64,000 bases of DNA from Spirometra erinaceieuropaei (GCA_902702965.1 CACRXP010000630.1:69526-133525); one strand, 5' to 3'. Positions 13,601 to 27,700 are shown, counted from the first letter of the stretch. The notes: generated by a model not told the origin, from the letters alone. Program-made: numbers and translations.

Positions 13601-16600
13601 CCCACCCTGACTGCTATGTCAAATATAACATGATTTTAGTATAAAATGCATATTTATCAGCAGTTTGATTGCAAATATATTATACATTGATCTGACAGTG
13701 TAGGCATATAAGGGTATTATTCAGTCCTCACTTCCACACCTGCATAATAAGGAGCAATGTGGAGGTTTGAGACCGTATTGAAAAATAACCAATTTCCGCT
13801 TGTATAAGGACTGACGTGTGGAGATTGGCCCATCGGAATCAACTGCAATGGCCATCGAGGATGCCCTCTCGGTAAGGCTTTCACGTCGAAGATTTCGCTC
13901 TGCAAGAGAAGTTTGACAATGGACGAATTTTCTTCCAGTTCGTTGAGGATCATACTTATTTTTAATGATATAGCTTGCGACTCAGTGGTTAGCAAAATTG
14001 AACAATCGGACGATACTGTTAAGATCGGGAAAGTGGCTAAGAAGGCTGGGAAAAGGACATTAAAATCGACTGGATATTGCGAATCAGCGGAGGTCGACAG
14101 TCGACATCTTGTCGTTTGTATTCGCCTCCAAACAAATAGTTTTGCCGCTTCCCAATAGCTGACCTTTTTCTGTCCACGAAGGGTGTAAAAGTTAGTTCGG
14201 TCCCACATACATCCCTGTGATAAATACCCAAGCACAAATATCATCACAGACCACAGTTGGGTACAACATAGTAACAACACGCAAACTATTGCTGTAACTG
14301 ATAGTCAGTAACTGATAGTTGACGACCGTCTGGGTGAACAACTTCAAAGGCCGGGGCTACGTCGCATGTCATATCAGCTAGTCAAGTCAGAAGTTGTCCA
14401 CACGAACGGGTATTATAATTTTAAAGAGCTTTTAGGACTGTATGTGTCTGCTATGCCATGATTTAGCAAGCCATAGCCCTCGGCGTCTGGTGTGCATTGG
14501 CAGTTCTCGAGCACCTGGTTCCCTGCCGGTAGATGAGTTTGCACTTTCGTTGGGTATACAGGCCGCGTGCCTGGTTACATACCGACTTGTGTCATTCTCT
14601 CTCTGACCCATTTTTATTGTTGGTTAAAATCCTAGTCAACTGTTTATTGTGGACCAGGGGTAGGGCCGTACGCCTAACTGCGAGTCTGTCCGTGCCAGCC
14701 ACCACCCCTCTCTCCCGCCCCACTTTCTCCTTGACTATATCTTGACACCGGGCCCATTTGGGGGAGAAGAGGGTGCGACACATGCTGCGGAGATCCGCCA
14801 TCACTATAAACTAATCCCCGCGCAAGTCGCCGAGCCTGCTCTTACGTTAATGTAGAGCACACGGTGGACATCGTCGGATGCGACGGTCGGACTGTCACAA
14901 GTATGAAGAGCTTATTCCATGCCTGCCCTGGTCCTCGTTGCTCCATCAATGATTTGAGCATTGGCAACACCGGTAACTCACACAGAAGCGTCTAACACTA
15001 TGGATGACATTTATAAAAAACAAAGATTGGCTGCACGAAGAACTGCCTTTCCTGGCACAGTTTGCCTCTTAACATACCTTGCTTTTTTGTGACTGTTCTC
15101 ACACAGAATTATATGGTCCATTGTTAGGAGGCTTCCATGTTCATATTGGGCTGACAAGATTGTTGTCCTAAAAATAAATTTTTCACCCACTCGCGTATGG
15201 GCATGATTACTGCCAATGCCACAGCCTTGAAACTTAATGGCAGGCAAGCCCCTTGTGCTATAGCTTTTCAGATACGTAGGCAAAAATACTTACCGCTTCA
15301 GGAATCCCCATCCATTCACAATATATTCATAGAAGAAGAGGGAGGGGAATAAAAACGGAAGAACTGAAGCGAAGTCTGCATGCTACTAGTATAGGCACTA
15401 ACCTTTTAGGAGGCATCACAGTTTGGTACGATGATCTGATAAAAAGCTACTTTTCGGAGCATGAAACTAAGGTGTCCGTTTCAAAATGAACATCGCGTCC
15501 GCAGGATGGCGTCAAGGCTGAATTTATACTTTTTGTCGAATAATATAAAACTAGTGGTCTGTGCCATGCAAGTGTGCTCTTTTCTTTCCACTACTGTAGT
15601 GCATTTTCCATTGCCTAATTGCCAAACTGATCTTCACTTACTGTGACTTACTAAGCACTGAGCTAAATGCCGCATTTGCAAAAGATGCAAATACGTGCAT
15701 TGGAGGCAGTAGCTTGGACGTTGACAAGATTACCGGAAGACTACTTCTATTTGCCTGGGGTTGCGGACTGACACAGATGAAAAATTGGAAGGCAAGTACG
15801 TTCTTTGAGAAAAGCAGAAAATTTTACTGAGTAAATTTTCGACGTCGGTTCCCCGTGTCGTCGTCAGACTCGAGTAAATATACTGAAACGGGAATGTATT
15901 TTTACATAATCTAGTCTCCAACTGCAGATGATAGCATATGGCTCGACAACCATTTGGTTAGCCACGTTCAAACAATACACTTCTGAGAATTAATCGAGAT
16001 GTTTAGGAAAAACTTCTCAATTGGAGCTTGTTAACGAACCTCTCTAACCTATGTAATTTTAAAATAGAGTTGCACCGGGGAGTTATGCATACTGCTTGAA
16101 GATTGTTGTCCTAAGCCTGGTGTACTAGTCGATAGACGCGCCAGTGAACGAAGATCTCAATGCTCTTCCGTTTAAACCTCCGTCCGCCTCTCATTATATG
16201 ATTGCGCGCCCACTTCCCGTCAAGCGAATAAAACTACCGTTCTGATTACCGAATCTCCTTCCGCCAGACTGTCCAACACATCCGAAACCCATCAAGAAAG
16301 AGCCTGAAATGAGTGTCATGATAAATGATCTTGAACTGAATCCTGGCCTTCTTTCTACAGACTTGTCCGGTTTTAGATCCGTAACACTTTAACTTGCATA
16401 AACTACTGTCAAATACCGAGACGGAATAGTCGTTTACCCATCATCTAGCTGCTTTGAAAGTCATTTGACTGAATAACTTTCTGTCATTGCGCAGAATTTT
16501 TACAAAATGCCCTAGTTAAAGAAGACGGGAAAATTTTAAACTTCACTTTTTCGCTGGTTTACCCACCTTCAGTTCTTCCTCGGCTGTACTTTTGGGCTTT

Positions 16601-18448
16601 AAAGTGGAACCCTTTGTAAATCTGGATGTTGATTTCAAACCCCTTCTAACATCTCCACCGTTCCTCCGACTGAGCGCAGTTCACGTTTCGGCCTCTTTTG
16701 TATCAAAATAATCGAATTGCTTATAATTACTGACTTCGAAGGGCCATTTTGGTGCCGCATATTAGCATGTAACCAGAGACTTGACTTAGTCCGAAAGGTT
16801 AAACAGTAGCAGAACGGAAGGGAATGTGAGCAGTGATAAAATTAGGTGTAGGAGCGAATGCACGGATGCGAAGCGTCAGCAGTTCAAACACAATTCGCAA
16901 CAAAGGTTTGCCAACTCTTGAAGATTTTCCGTTAGGTCGCGTACAGGAATGACTTAGACCAAAAGCTGACAGATGTTTTAAAAAAAGTTCAAGTAACTAG
17001 CGACAGACAAGTAGCAGGCGAATGATAAATACTAGCTGAACGTGGCTGCACTTTTAGCAAGGTTGCGAGCATTTGCCGCGTCAAAGTAAAAAGTTCCCGA
17101 TTCCTCAAGTGAAGATAACCACTTTGTTAATCAGAGTTGCTTTAGATTAACTTCAAAAAGTCAAATATATCCGGAGAATAGGTGCACGGTTTCCTTCAAT
17201 CCCTTCATTTGAGAGAAGTAAAGTAAGGCGAATATGGAGATAGGTGACTTGGAAGTGGAAGAGAGCGTGAAACTGGAAAAGGAACGGCTACAGTAACTCC
17301 GCATCTTGTTACCCGTGAGTGTACGATTCGGCCGAGTGATAATTGACGCCCATTCTTATTTAAAGAGACATAAGGAGAAAGAGGACTTGAGTAATGAGCA
17401 AGTGAAACTGGAATGAAACGATAGGAGTTTAAGTTGGGTAACTAATCAAACAGACCATCGGGAGACTCAGAACAACGTGATCGCATTAGAGGGCATCATT
17501 TTGTCAGTTTATTGTTGGCCGACCGCTGCTCTGTAGAGGGCCGATTAAACAACAAGAACCATAATATGTCCATCCAAACGTTTTAGCCAGTATCGTCTAC
17601 AAAGACAAGCCCCCGACGTCTTACCTACATGACTATCAAGTATTTGCGCATAGTAGGTTTGCCTTGTCGTCAAACAGTACAGCAACCCAAACTGTAATAA
17701 TTTCATTTCGGAAACAAGAAGAGTGGATGGGTGAGTGATTTCCACAGTTAGTCTACACGAGTGCAGCGGCCCCGAGACAGAACAAACGCCCGAATTTTGA
17801 CTAATAGCTTGGCCTCACCTCTCATTAAACGTTTTCTTTAGTCCCTGCTATACTGACATTGTGCTATTTTACGCTCACCCGACTTGAAAACTTTAGTCTT
17901 TTGTCACCAATAAAATCAGATCTGTAATCCACGTTTTTGTGCTTTTCATAATTTATTTACACTCTTGAATGGAAAATAAACGCAGTTTCTAACGATTCCT
18001 AGCCGCGATTAAAAATGTAATAGATCTGGTGATTACATGCACTCCTCTCTTTCTGTCATTCTTATTGTCAATGCCTGAACATTCGTAAGCTGTTGAGGGA
18101 GGGTCAGTATTCGAAATAAGTGTATAACATCATCCTTCGATCTAAAAAGGTTAAATCAAGTAGTAGCTTATTACATGTAAAAATTCAAAAGTAAAGGTGA
18201 TTAAGAAAGGGTGCCCCAACCGCTACTGCGAGAATAGTTTGACCCCTTTTTGATTGCGCAAAGGGATATGCGTCGGAATTCTTATGGCTGTGATTTCTCA
18301 CAATCAAATCAGCCAAAGGGAGGTAAGTTGTATGTGTGTGTAAATATGCGTTTGTAGTTCTGTCTAGAGTCTGAAATCTCAAGGTAAGTTGTTGTTTGTG
18401 CATCATCCTGATCAGCGATGGAGTGACGGAAGACTGAAGACGTGTGCC
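10601..18448. other. Intergenic DNA downstream of the noggin-like gene
   Basis: No gene is recognised. A 187-codon minus-strand frame (13717-14280, beginning with GTG, first ATG at 14244) is the longest here and is discussed as a finding. A minus-strand frame at 12496-12705 begins with a KGILK-like motif but is otherwise unremarkable. A purine-rich stretch near 17.2-17.4 kb contains a repeated phrase with a 135 bp offset. Confidence 0.5.
17952..17957 (-). terminator. Possible polyadenylation signal of the noggin-like gene
   Basis: On the minus strand this reads AATAAA, about 490 nt past the noggin-like stop codon. It is the nearest canonical hexamer I noticed downstream of the stop. In AT-rich DNA such hexamers are common by chance, so only transcript data could confirm use. 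Confidence 0.25.
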
Positions 18449-18775
18449 TCAGCCACATTGACAGCTACACTCCGGCTGAAGTGTATACTCATCCCGACTC
18501 CATTCGCAGTAATAGCCCCGGAAGCTGCGACTCAGCTTCCGAACCAGCCGCTTCACCCGTTTCGATCTCTGCTCCTCAAGGGTGAACTGCCGATTGGATC
18601 CCTGTCGCGGGGGAGTCAGCATACGCAAGTCCGTTGTCAGTGGACGGGCTTGTCGGAAGGGCAAGTATGCAGTTCCGGCACTTCCGTAAAGTGACCGCCT
18701 TGAGCGAGAACGCTGATGCATTTGTTTTCCACGCGCTCGTCTTCTGACCTCCTTTTCCGGCCTTTTTCTGCAGTA
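18449..18775 (-). CDS. nog: Noggin-like gene, terminal coding exon 2
   Basis: This exon has 108 codons plus a stop. It is preceded by a T-rich tract and the acceptor CTTATCAG, and it opens with TAC TGC, giving Tyr-Cys right after the Arg-Trp at the end of exon 1. Vertebrate noggin likewise has Arg-Trp-x-Cys at this point. Residues 293-379 of the full protein are an Arg/Lys-rich insertion. The exon ends with Cys380-Glu-Trp and then Glu-Cys-Ser-Cys-Gln-Cys-Gly-stop, matching the noggin C-terminal pattern of C-x-W, about ten residues, then CxCxC. The open frame extends left of the acceptor to a GTG at 18856, but that part is the polypyrimidine tract and not protein. Two furin-type motifs lie at residues 314-317 and 363-366. 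The exon is unlikely to belong to another gene, because phase, cysteine order and strand all fit exon 1. Confidence 0.92.
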   Translation of the reverse strand, partial: YCRKRPEKEVRRRARGKQMHQRSRSRRSLYGSAGTAYLPFRQARPLTTDLRMLTPPRQGSNRQFTLEEQRSKRVKRLVRKLSRSFRGYYCEWSRDEYTLQPECSCQCG

Positions 18776-21700
18776 CTGATAAGCGAAAGCAGACAGAAAA
18801 AAAATCCAGTCATTTACCAGTAGTGCTCTAATGTGCAACAGGCATAACGCTACCAAGATGAACAGCTCGATCCTATCCAGCTTCTCGATCTAAAAATTAC
18901 TTATGCTTCCTAAACTAAGGACGTTAGACTAGGAGATCAACTTTCTCCCGAGACCTGCTAATCCAAAACTATAATCTAAGAAATCGTTGCAAAATATCAT
19001 AAATTCACATCTCTAAAAGCGCATCACTAGGAGGCATTGTTACCAGACTTCCTCTGACTGTCTCGTATTTTAACATACGCTTTAATGCGCGCGACATGAA
19101 GCAGGATCTGATAACCGAGCAGACGTAAAACAATAGCGTCTGACTTTGAGGTCGTGAGTTCGAATCTCCAAGCGAAGGAGTAAACCCAGTGCCCGAGTGT
19201 TACTGATAATCTATATGAACGATGGAATAGCCTTGCGAGCCTGCCCTCTTTACATGAAAGTATTCCACTTTGACAAGGAAATTATTCATACATAAAGAAT
19301 TTGCCACGTAAAGAACATACCGGTATTGGTTTAACTCCGCAAGGATTTCGTAGCACCACTAAAGGCGCACATAGTCTCATCTTACCTGATCCAAAGCAAT
19401 GACTCCTGTCAGATGCGGCAAGAAGTTTTTCCGCTTAAATACCCCCCTCAAATATCTTTACGAATGTACCTGTACTTGCAGACGCAAGCAAATTAGGCTC
19501 AGTCAAAGCCAGATGGTAGCGTCATTAGTTGAATTCATGGCGTAATGATACTTGAACGTTTGAATCAACCCTTCTAAAAGGCAACTATACAACATTTGCC
19601 GGACACAGTACACAACACCCACCAGACTGGCGCTTGGGGTCTGATGTAGATAAGACCCACAGCCTAAAGTACCCAAAGACAGCGAACATACGGCTGATGG
19701 AAGTTGGGATTCGTAAGATATCTCAGCATACAGGTTATTTTTTCATTAGAATAATGATGACGCTATGTTAATGTCAAGTCGTAATGTCGTTCAATGAACC
19801 GGCCAGATCAGTAAATGGAGTGTGGACTTCAATGTAGTCCTCGACAAGCCCATATCGAAGAGCAACAAACAGAACATTTTTTTGTCGACAGCAAGTGGGC
19901 CACGAGTAGTCACTTCTGTTCTCATCAGCCAAGCATAGCCAACACTGAGTAAAACTATGATTCTATGGCAGTACGTCGAACCGTAAACAACCCTTATCCG
20001 CTGCTGACGTCCCATTGTCCCACCCACAACGACGGGAAAACACCAAATGGCCATTCTAGTCTCTCTTGCGTAGGGCAGAATGTGTCTAGTTCAATAGGTG
20101 TTTTAGCTGACTTTAACAGACTTTTTGATCGTGAAAAACCGGCGGCCTCGTCAGGATTCGAACCCGCGACAGAACTGACAAAAATTCAATACGACCAAGC
20201 GCTCTAGCAAACCATCTACGGAGTTCAAACCAAGAAATGTCTTTTTCACAAATTCGAAGTTAGTTAATTTCTTTGGGTGATTATTCCTATAATCTGCCAG
20301 AGCTACAGGGCAACTTCAACTCAGAACAGAGCATTTTTAGTCCGTTGTCAAACATATCAGCTCCATGAGCACCATGGTCGCACTTCTGTACAGTCCCGAC
20401 TGTACTTATCGAGACTAAGGTCTATGTTGCCTTATCTGGAATTAGGGCGTCTGGGCACAATAATGTTATGCCGGTTACCGTCATTCTCGTCCTGGTTTTT
20501 ATCGTGAAATGCACTGACTAACACTGGCTGAGACCTTGCATACGACTTGGTTGTAAGGGATCTCGGCCAACTGTTTGTCCATTGTGCTTTCCAAAAGAAC
20601 CTAGCATCCAGCCGTCACCTATATTTGATTACGCTACCTTGAATGCCTTCATGTTGTTCTGTATATTTCGCCTCACTGCTTTCTGTCTGAGAAGATTACT
20701 TGCGGCGTTAGAAGTAGACAGATTTGATAGTCCTCAAATATCGCTTTCTCAAAAGATTAGATTCATATAAGAGATGAGGTGGGGGACATTTAAACATCCA
20801 TACAAAAATATCTGTTGCCATAAGGGATGCGAACGACTGACACCTAGTGTAAGGCATCATGAAACTGACTGACTTGTTTGAGTGGGGGTGACGTACTTCA
20901 CCTAGGTGCAGACCCAGGATGGGATGGTGTGATCGAGTGTCGGTGAAAATTTCGGTGCCCCTCAATCGCTGGCTCCCCACTCCCGAAACTCTCGTCTACA
21001 TAGGTCGTCTCACTCTCGCTCGGTGTCAGCATCCTTGCCTCCTGCCCCTGAAGTTTCCCACAGCGTTACATTCCCCACCGGTGATCTACCAGACGCGACA
21101 GAGCGCCCCTCGCTCTAAATGGAAATATTGCACATGTAACACGCCTTATTACGCATTTACGCGGTTATTGCCATAAGAACAGTCTTCATAAGTTTCCACC
21201 ACTTTTTTCTTGTGACATCTGCATATGGGTTCGGTATGGTGCTTACCAACTCTGTTCAACAATCCCGCAGGCTGGAGACGACCGCAGGTGCTTACTTCTC
21301 CGCGTGTCTATGTCAACCTCAACATCGTCGGCCGCTACACTAGATGCCTTACCGGCCTAACCAATGACAGTTTATCCCGATCATGCAGAGAGTGGGAGTT
21401 AAAGTCATGATAATAAGCTCCATTTCTTCGTAAGACATGAGAAAGCAAGATTTTGAGTAATTTATTCTGCTGTAACAACGGAGTAGTTATCAGTTGAAAA
21501 TAAATCGCCAGCCTACTCTGGATGCGTGACGGGTCCGGGACGGAAAATAAACCGACATGTCCATCCCAATCCATCATCTTTATTATTCATTTTATTCAAG
21601 TACTAAGAGAAGTGTTCACACATTTTTTGTCTGGTGATGATTTGACCCCCATCAAGTGTTGTAAGCAAGGCACAGAGGTACCTAATCACAAAATGGTAAC

Positions 21701-24700
21701 TTAATAAGTTCAACATTTGGCTAGAGAATAGGTAAGAACGGAGTAGACTACCAGACCCAGCCGTGAGTAATCAATTTTCCTCATGATTGGAACAAGCTTA
21801 GCGACCCCATGCTAGGCGCTTACAATGGACGGCAGCGGGTGTGACCGTGGACACCTGCGGCGACTTTCCGGCGTATGACCTCGGTGTCAGGCATGATGAC
21901 TCAGACGCCACAAAACAGACCTCAATGCGGCCAGGACGCCCGTCTTTGCCGACTCCGCCACAGGATGTAGCCTTTGCAACACACGACACGACCATGCGCT
22001 TAGAGCCGCTCGAGTGGATACCCTGCCGACACCCACTCGTCACCCTACCTTCACGGAGGTCCGGCAGGGCCTCCTGCCTCAGATACGATTTTCCACCGTG
22101 CCCTCAGGGTCTCTCCGCCCGTCCGATGAAGGTCACTTGAGGACGCGCGTCACGTATTTGCCAGGTCACTGTGATGGCCACGACCCAGGCTAGCGACTCT
22201 GCTCTTTCGGCAAATGTTTGCCAGACCTTTCCCGCTTACCGTAGTTCAGTCGCCCGGGCACCGGTGGCGGCAATGACATTACGGATGACCAGACTGAAAG
22301 ATGAGTACAGAAAAACGTCGGCTCGTTTTTGGATAAACAATTTTACTAATAAATTTCTCTCACTTTCCGTTGCTCGTCACACTGAAATACGTGATTTCAC
22401 ATTAAAATAATGAAAAAGTTGTCCTTAATTTTTGATGGCGCTTTATGATCAGGAGACGGAAAATGATTGGGGCATACTGCGTTTTCTGTTATAAAATCTT
22501 CTACGTGCATTTTCTAAATCCGTTCGTTGAAATCATTGAAAAATATCACATTTTGCCCTTACGCTCACAGTCTTTCAAAGACTTCAATGAAACCCGAGTG
22601 GTGATGAGAGTCCATAGGCCCGTTAGAGTAATAACGTCAAATTTTCGCAGGAATGACGAAGTGGCAACGACAAGAAGGTCTGGTTAGTTGCAGTCACTTG
22701 CCGAAAAATCCAGATTTCGTGTTTTAACACTACTTTCGAGGGCAAGGTAGCATTCTAAATTTGTTCACTATTATGAGCCTGTCATAAACGTTGCAGCTGC
22801 CAAGATTTATTAAGAGGGATATGGCTCGTTCGGTTTTGCGTATACAGCCTCCATTCCCATTCGATCGACTTTGTGGAACACGCCAAGAACCAGTGAGATG
22901 GATAGTTTGTCAATTTAAGTCATCGATTACCTAGCTCACCGTCAGTTTGCGCAGTGACAGCCCAAGCAGTCACTACCGCCCCACTTTGCGTCTATTCTGA
23001 CTGCAGTCCTCTGGTGCTGGTCGAATAAAATACGCTTATCGGGCTGAAATTTTCACATTTCTCTATGTCAGATTACACATGTCCCACAGAGGCTGCTTAG
23101 GGGATACCTCGTTAACAGTGTAACGAAGGCACGCCAGCACTAGAACTGATTCAAATGTTGCCGGTTCACAAAGACAAACAGGGCCAGAGAATTCAGTCTT
23201 AAATGGAACAATTTTGCCCGTCTGTTATCTCACACTTTTGCATAAGCGCACAACCATAAATAAAAGGCAGAGAAATCGAAGTTTTCAGAAAGTATTCTTC
23301 ATTAGATTCTAACTAGTTTGTCTGATTAGCTCTTCTAGTTACCCAAGGCAGATTATAGGCCAACCGGGTGGTATATCGAGTTGGAGTCTGATTTCCAGGC
23401 TTTGGTGATCCTCTGAACGTTTTGCTACTAACTCCTCTTACCAACTTTTCTCTGTCAGGGACACAATGATAGCCGGTTTTAACGCTCTGCCTGGCTTATT
23501 CTGAGCATGAACAGTTCGGCCTCAGTAGTTTATTTTCGTGCATTCTTCTTGATAATCACTTGCCATTCATGTAGTAAATGTGTTGTCAAACAATACAACA
23601 CACAACATAGTAGATTGTTATTGATTTGTCTGGGACGGGTGCTCATCCTTGAGCTTCAGTAAGAGGCGGATCGTTGTCTCTGACCAATACCCGGACATAT
23701 CCCAATGTTTAGTCAAAAAGCTTGGTATTTTCTAAGATCCTCCTGATGTACGTGCAGAATTCTTTGTCGATCGGTTACGACTCGACTCCAACAATTCACG
23801 AAACAACCGAGAAAGTAGTCCTTTGTCAAAATCTATGGAAAATAATTCGTAACTCCTCGAAGAATTCTTAATGTTGAGTTAAGCTATTGATATTTGCTCT
23901 CGCCCGCGCATTTATAGCCACCTGACTGGTGCACTAGCGAGGGCGGTGGCTACCCTACGCGGTCAGTCAAGAGACGGGAGGGTCTGTGAATTAGCTACTG
24001 GGTACGACATTTAATCGGCTCTCCACTCGGTGAACTGATTGCCACATTATCTCTCGTCGGTCCCACCGAAAGTCAGAAAAGATTTTGATGGATGATGCTT
24101 CTGCATCAAGGAAAGGACGCGTTTTAACTAAAAAAACTCAGTGGGCATAATTTAGGAAAATAATGAAAACTAATAACCTCATTTTGAGGAAGGGAGGTTC
24201 AGACATGCTTAATGTTGGGAGTTATTCCTTAATCGGTTCTAGGGTTTCATGCATCCTCTCTGGGACCTCTGCTAACGTAACATTCATAATGGGTCAAAAC
24301 TTCGACTAGCCCTTCACATCCCCAGGATCATCAGCGTCATGTCGATGATGTCACGCTCAAAGTTGGATTTAAGGTAGCGAAATGAGTGTTGTACCAGTGG
24401 CGACAGGCGGGATATCACTCAGTATCCTTAAGCGTAAAAGCAACCTCATGAATTCGATCTGAGGAACTACTCGAACAGTTTCTGAAATGCTTAAATAATT
24501 AATGTTTGGTTGGAAACTAAACACTGTAGTTGACGTTCATACAGTTTATTCATATAGGCTCCAGCAATCTGAAATAAATCAATTCTAACCTAATATTCCC
24601 AGAACTCTACCAAAATTAAAAGCAATCATACCGCTGTCAACTATCTATTAGGAGAGGGTATAACGCAGGGATAATTACCTCCCGCGTACTACAGGCAGCT

Positions 24701-27700
24701 TTGCGTTAAAGTCAAGGGGATTAGGGTTAAAGTCATGATTCGAATTAGAGTTGGATTTAGGGTTGACGCTGGGATGCGGGCATAGTTATCGCCTAAAATG
24801 TAGCACAAGGTCCCCTGTCTTAGGGAGGGCACATATTCCCGTGTCCTTATTCTCTCAGACGTTGAAAGCTATTTTATTCTTTGCATTGATCCACTTGCGC
24901 TGTGCGCTGTGGCTGATCGTTTTAGACACGACACGTTGATTTTGGGGTCAAGAGTGGGATTTACGAATAACTTCAAGAGCAAGTCCTTTCATGCCTTTGA
25001 TAAAACAGATACACCAACTAGAGCTCTGATCATGGTGTGAACCTGAACAGGAAGAGCAGAAACCAAACTCTCAGAGGGTCAGCGACCTGACGCATCCTAG
25101 TCAGGTGTACTGAAGGTGGAGTTTTGATTCATTAAGTAGAGAAAGAAATAAGGCAATCGACGGGTTAGCAACACTAACTGGAAAAAATGAGTGCCTCGAA
25201 GATCACTTACTTTAACCAAGCAGTAGCGGCAAAAACACTCCGATAATAATTAAGGGCGTAGCTTTTTTGCGTCCACTGCATTACAGAGCCCACAACAGCA
25301 GCTGTGCTGTCATACGGCTTTTTTTACCCATGTTGGCTGACACCAGAGGGAGAAGAGGATGAGTGGTTAGAAGAAGTTGTCTGTAGGACGCCGGTATTCG
25401 TTCACAGCGAACGCCCTCTTTCTCAGGTGACTGGAAAGAAGGAACAGGGGACGGCCTAGGTAGAGCAGAAGTACCGACTTTCGAACCCTCCACATGTGTC
25501 CACCGCCCTAACCTCCTGCTGTACCTCCAATGCTGATTGCACAAAAATTGAGGAATTAACCTTTCTACACAGTGACTGGAAACCTTTTCAAGCAGTACGC
25601 TTCAAAGACAACGAGCAAAGTGTTTGGAAGAAGAGGAGACCAGTTTGCTATTATTGAAATGGCCCGAGGACATAAGGAAACGATTAAATCTGGCGACTCA
25701 GGCCGCCTGTCGGATCCGGAATCTGGGGTAAGATGGGCGGTGAGGATATCATGGTAGCTAGGCAAGCCATGTCACTTTCGAATGCCAAAAATGATGCCCA
25801 ATGTATCTACAAGTAGACCACTGCCTGACGGTCGTAGGAAAGAAGTTGCAACTCGCCAAAACACAGGCAGCAGATTCAAACCCACAGGATATGCTTCTGA
25901 CGCGAATGCATGAAACTCTAGTACAAGTAGAGTTTAATTAGAGAATAACGGGTTTAAGGGCCTAAAATGGGTTCGTAACACCACGCTGAGCTGCTTGGCT
26001 ATGAAAGCTATGAAAATTTTGTCCACTGTCACCAAAAACACACAATAATCTCACGGCAAAATGTTATCTTAATGCACGCAAATGGTGTGTTTATGGTCCC
26101 ATATGCAAACCTTGTTTGAATTTAATAGTTACTGACGGTTTGTTTACATGTAATTTAACTGACACCTCTATACCTATGACGCTGCTATCAGCAAATGTGA
26201 ACGAAATCCTCTTTGCCTTAATCAGCCGCATTTCAAGCACTACAGGTCGAACGATTGCAATGATTTCGCGCAACAGGATTTAAAAACACATGATCATATA
26301 CTGCGTGGTTAATTATTTGCAGAATTCACACGACAATAATGTTGGAGAGTATTCACTAAAAATGTTGTTTAAAAATTTTTTTAACACTTACTCTGATGAC
26401 GTCGCTTTGTTTTCTCAGTGGTTTGCATCAACAGACATTGTGCTTAAAAAATTCGGTTTTACGCACTTGACGTTAATCTTCGCATATTTGGCATTTCCGA
26501 TTTTTTAAAGAAAATTGTTATTTCACATCAACCACATAATATTTCAAACATTTATTTTGTTTTCGTTCAACTGGAGGCCATTCATTATTAGTGTGGCGAC
26601 TTATTGAAGACATTTGGATTCATTTCCGATAGATTACGGATTCTTTGCTTATTAAGGCATGTTTCGTGAGTTACTTCGCCTACTTTAAGTTAGCTATCAC
26701 CGAATATTTTAAAGGGGCCAAAAATCTGGGTTTTTGGAAACTCATAATCCATCTTAACTGATATTAATGTCCTTCGTGGAAAAAATATTGTAAGTCGCGT
26801 TAAAAACGTGCGATTAACCAGACCGACGATTATCGGTTTACGCATGTTGTCGAAAAGAGTAGAGCTGGATTGTCCCACTGAACGCCAAAAGACTGGTTCT
26901 AAGCACAATTTAGACAGTAAACTATCCAGTTCTTTGAAGAACTGTTCATTATGTGGTATGCATTCGTTCCAACGGATTTTCCACTGTTCAGTGAACTTTT
27001 TTAAATTCTTCTGAATCAATCCTATTAGGTCCCCTCAGAGACCTTTTTCTTGACCTCCTCTACGCTCCGGTAAGGCTTTTATTATCGGTTTTCTTCATTC
27101 TCGGGGATAATAAGACGCTGCAAGGGCCAGATCGAACGATTAACCGCGGTGGGAAACTATAGTCATGCCGGTTTTGCCAAAAACTAGTTAGCTTCGAACG
27201 CTGTTTGGGCAAGCGGGCTGTCATTATGAAGCAGCCGGTTCTCTCCATAGCCAGAACTAGGTCGTTTTTTTCCACAATGAATCACATAATCGCTTCAGTG
27301 CTCGAAGATTTAGTGTTGGTTCACTTGTTGCGATTAAGAACAAATTCAACATGAACGACCCCTTCGGAGGCGAACAAACAAGCCATCATGGACAGGAAAC
27401 AGAAATTGATGTTGACGCGTTGTTTCCTAAGTTTGTCATTCAAAAATCGCCGATAACGTTGGAAGGTTGTTTAATAAAACAATCATTTTGTCCGCTGCTG
27501 TGATTTCTCATAAACGCCACTTGGCCAACTGAGTAGGCAGGATGTACCTAGCGCGCGAGGCTACTCCCTTATACTAGGTCATTCAATCGGAATATCTCAG
27601 TCCACGTTACTTCAATTTAACTGGATATTCCAAACCCCGTAATTATTGACCGATGATGACGAATGAACAGGAAATGACCACGTCAATGTCCCTGTCTTTG

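Noticed and set aside
18776..18856. Extension of exon 2 upstream of the acceptor as an independent 135-residue protein
   Set aside because: The extra codons are the polypyrimidine tract and branch region, and the frame begins at GTG, not ATG.
20138..20223. Functional tRNA gene
   Set aside because: The B-box is good but the acceptor stem does not pair and the A-to-B spacing is off, so a SINE-type relic is more likely.
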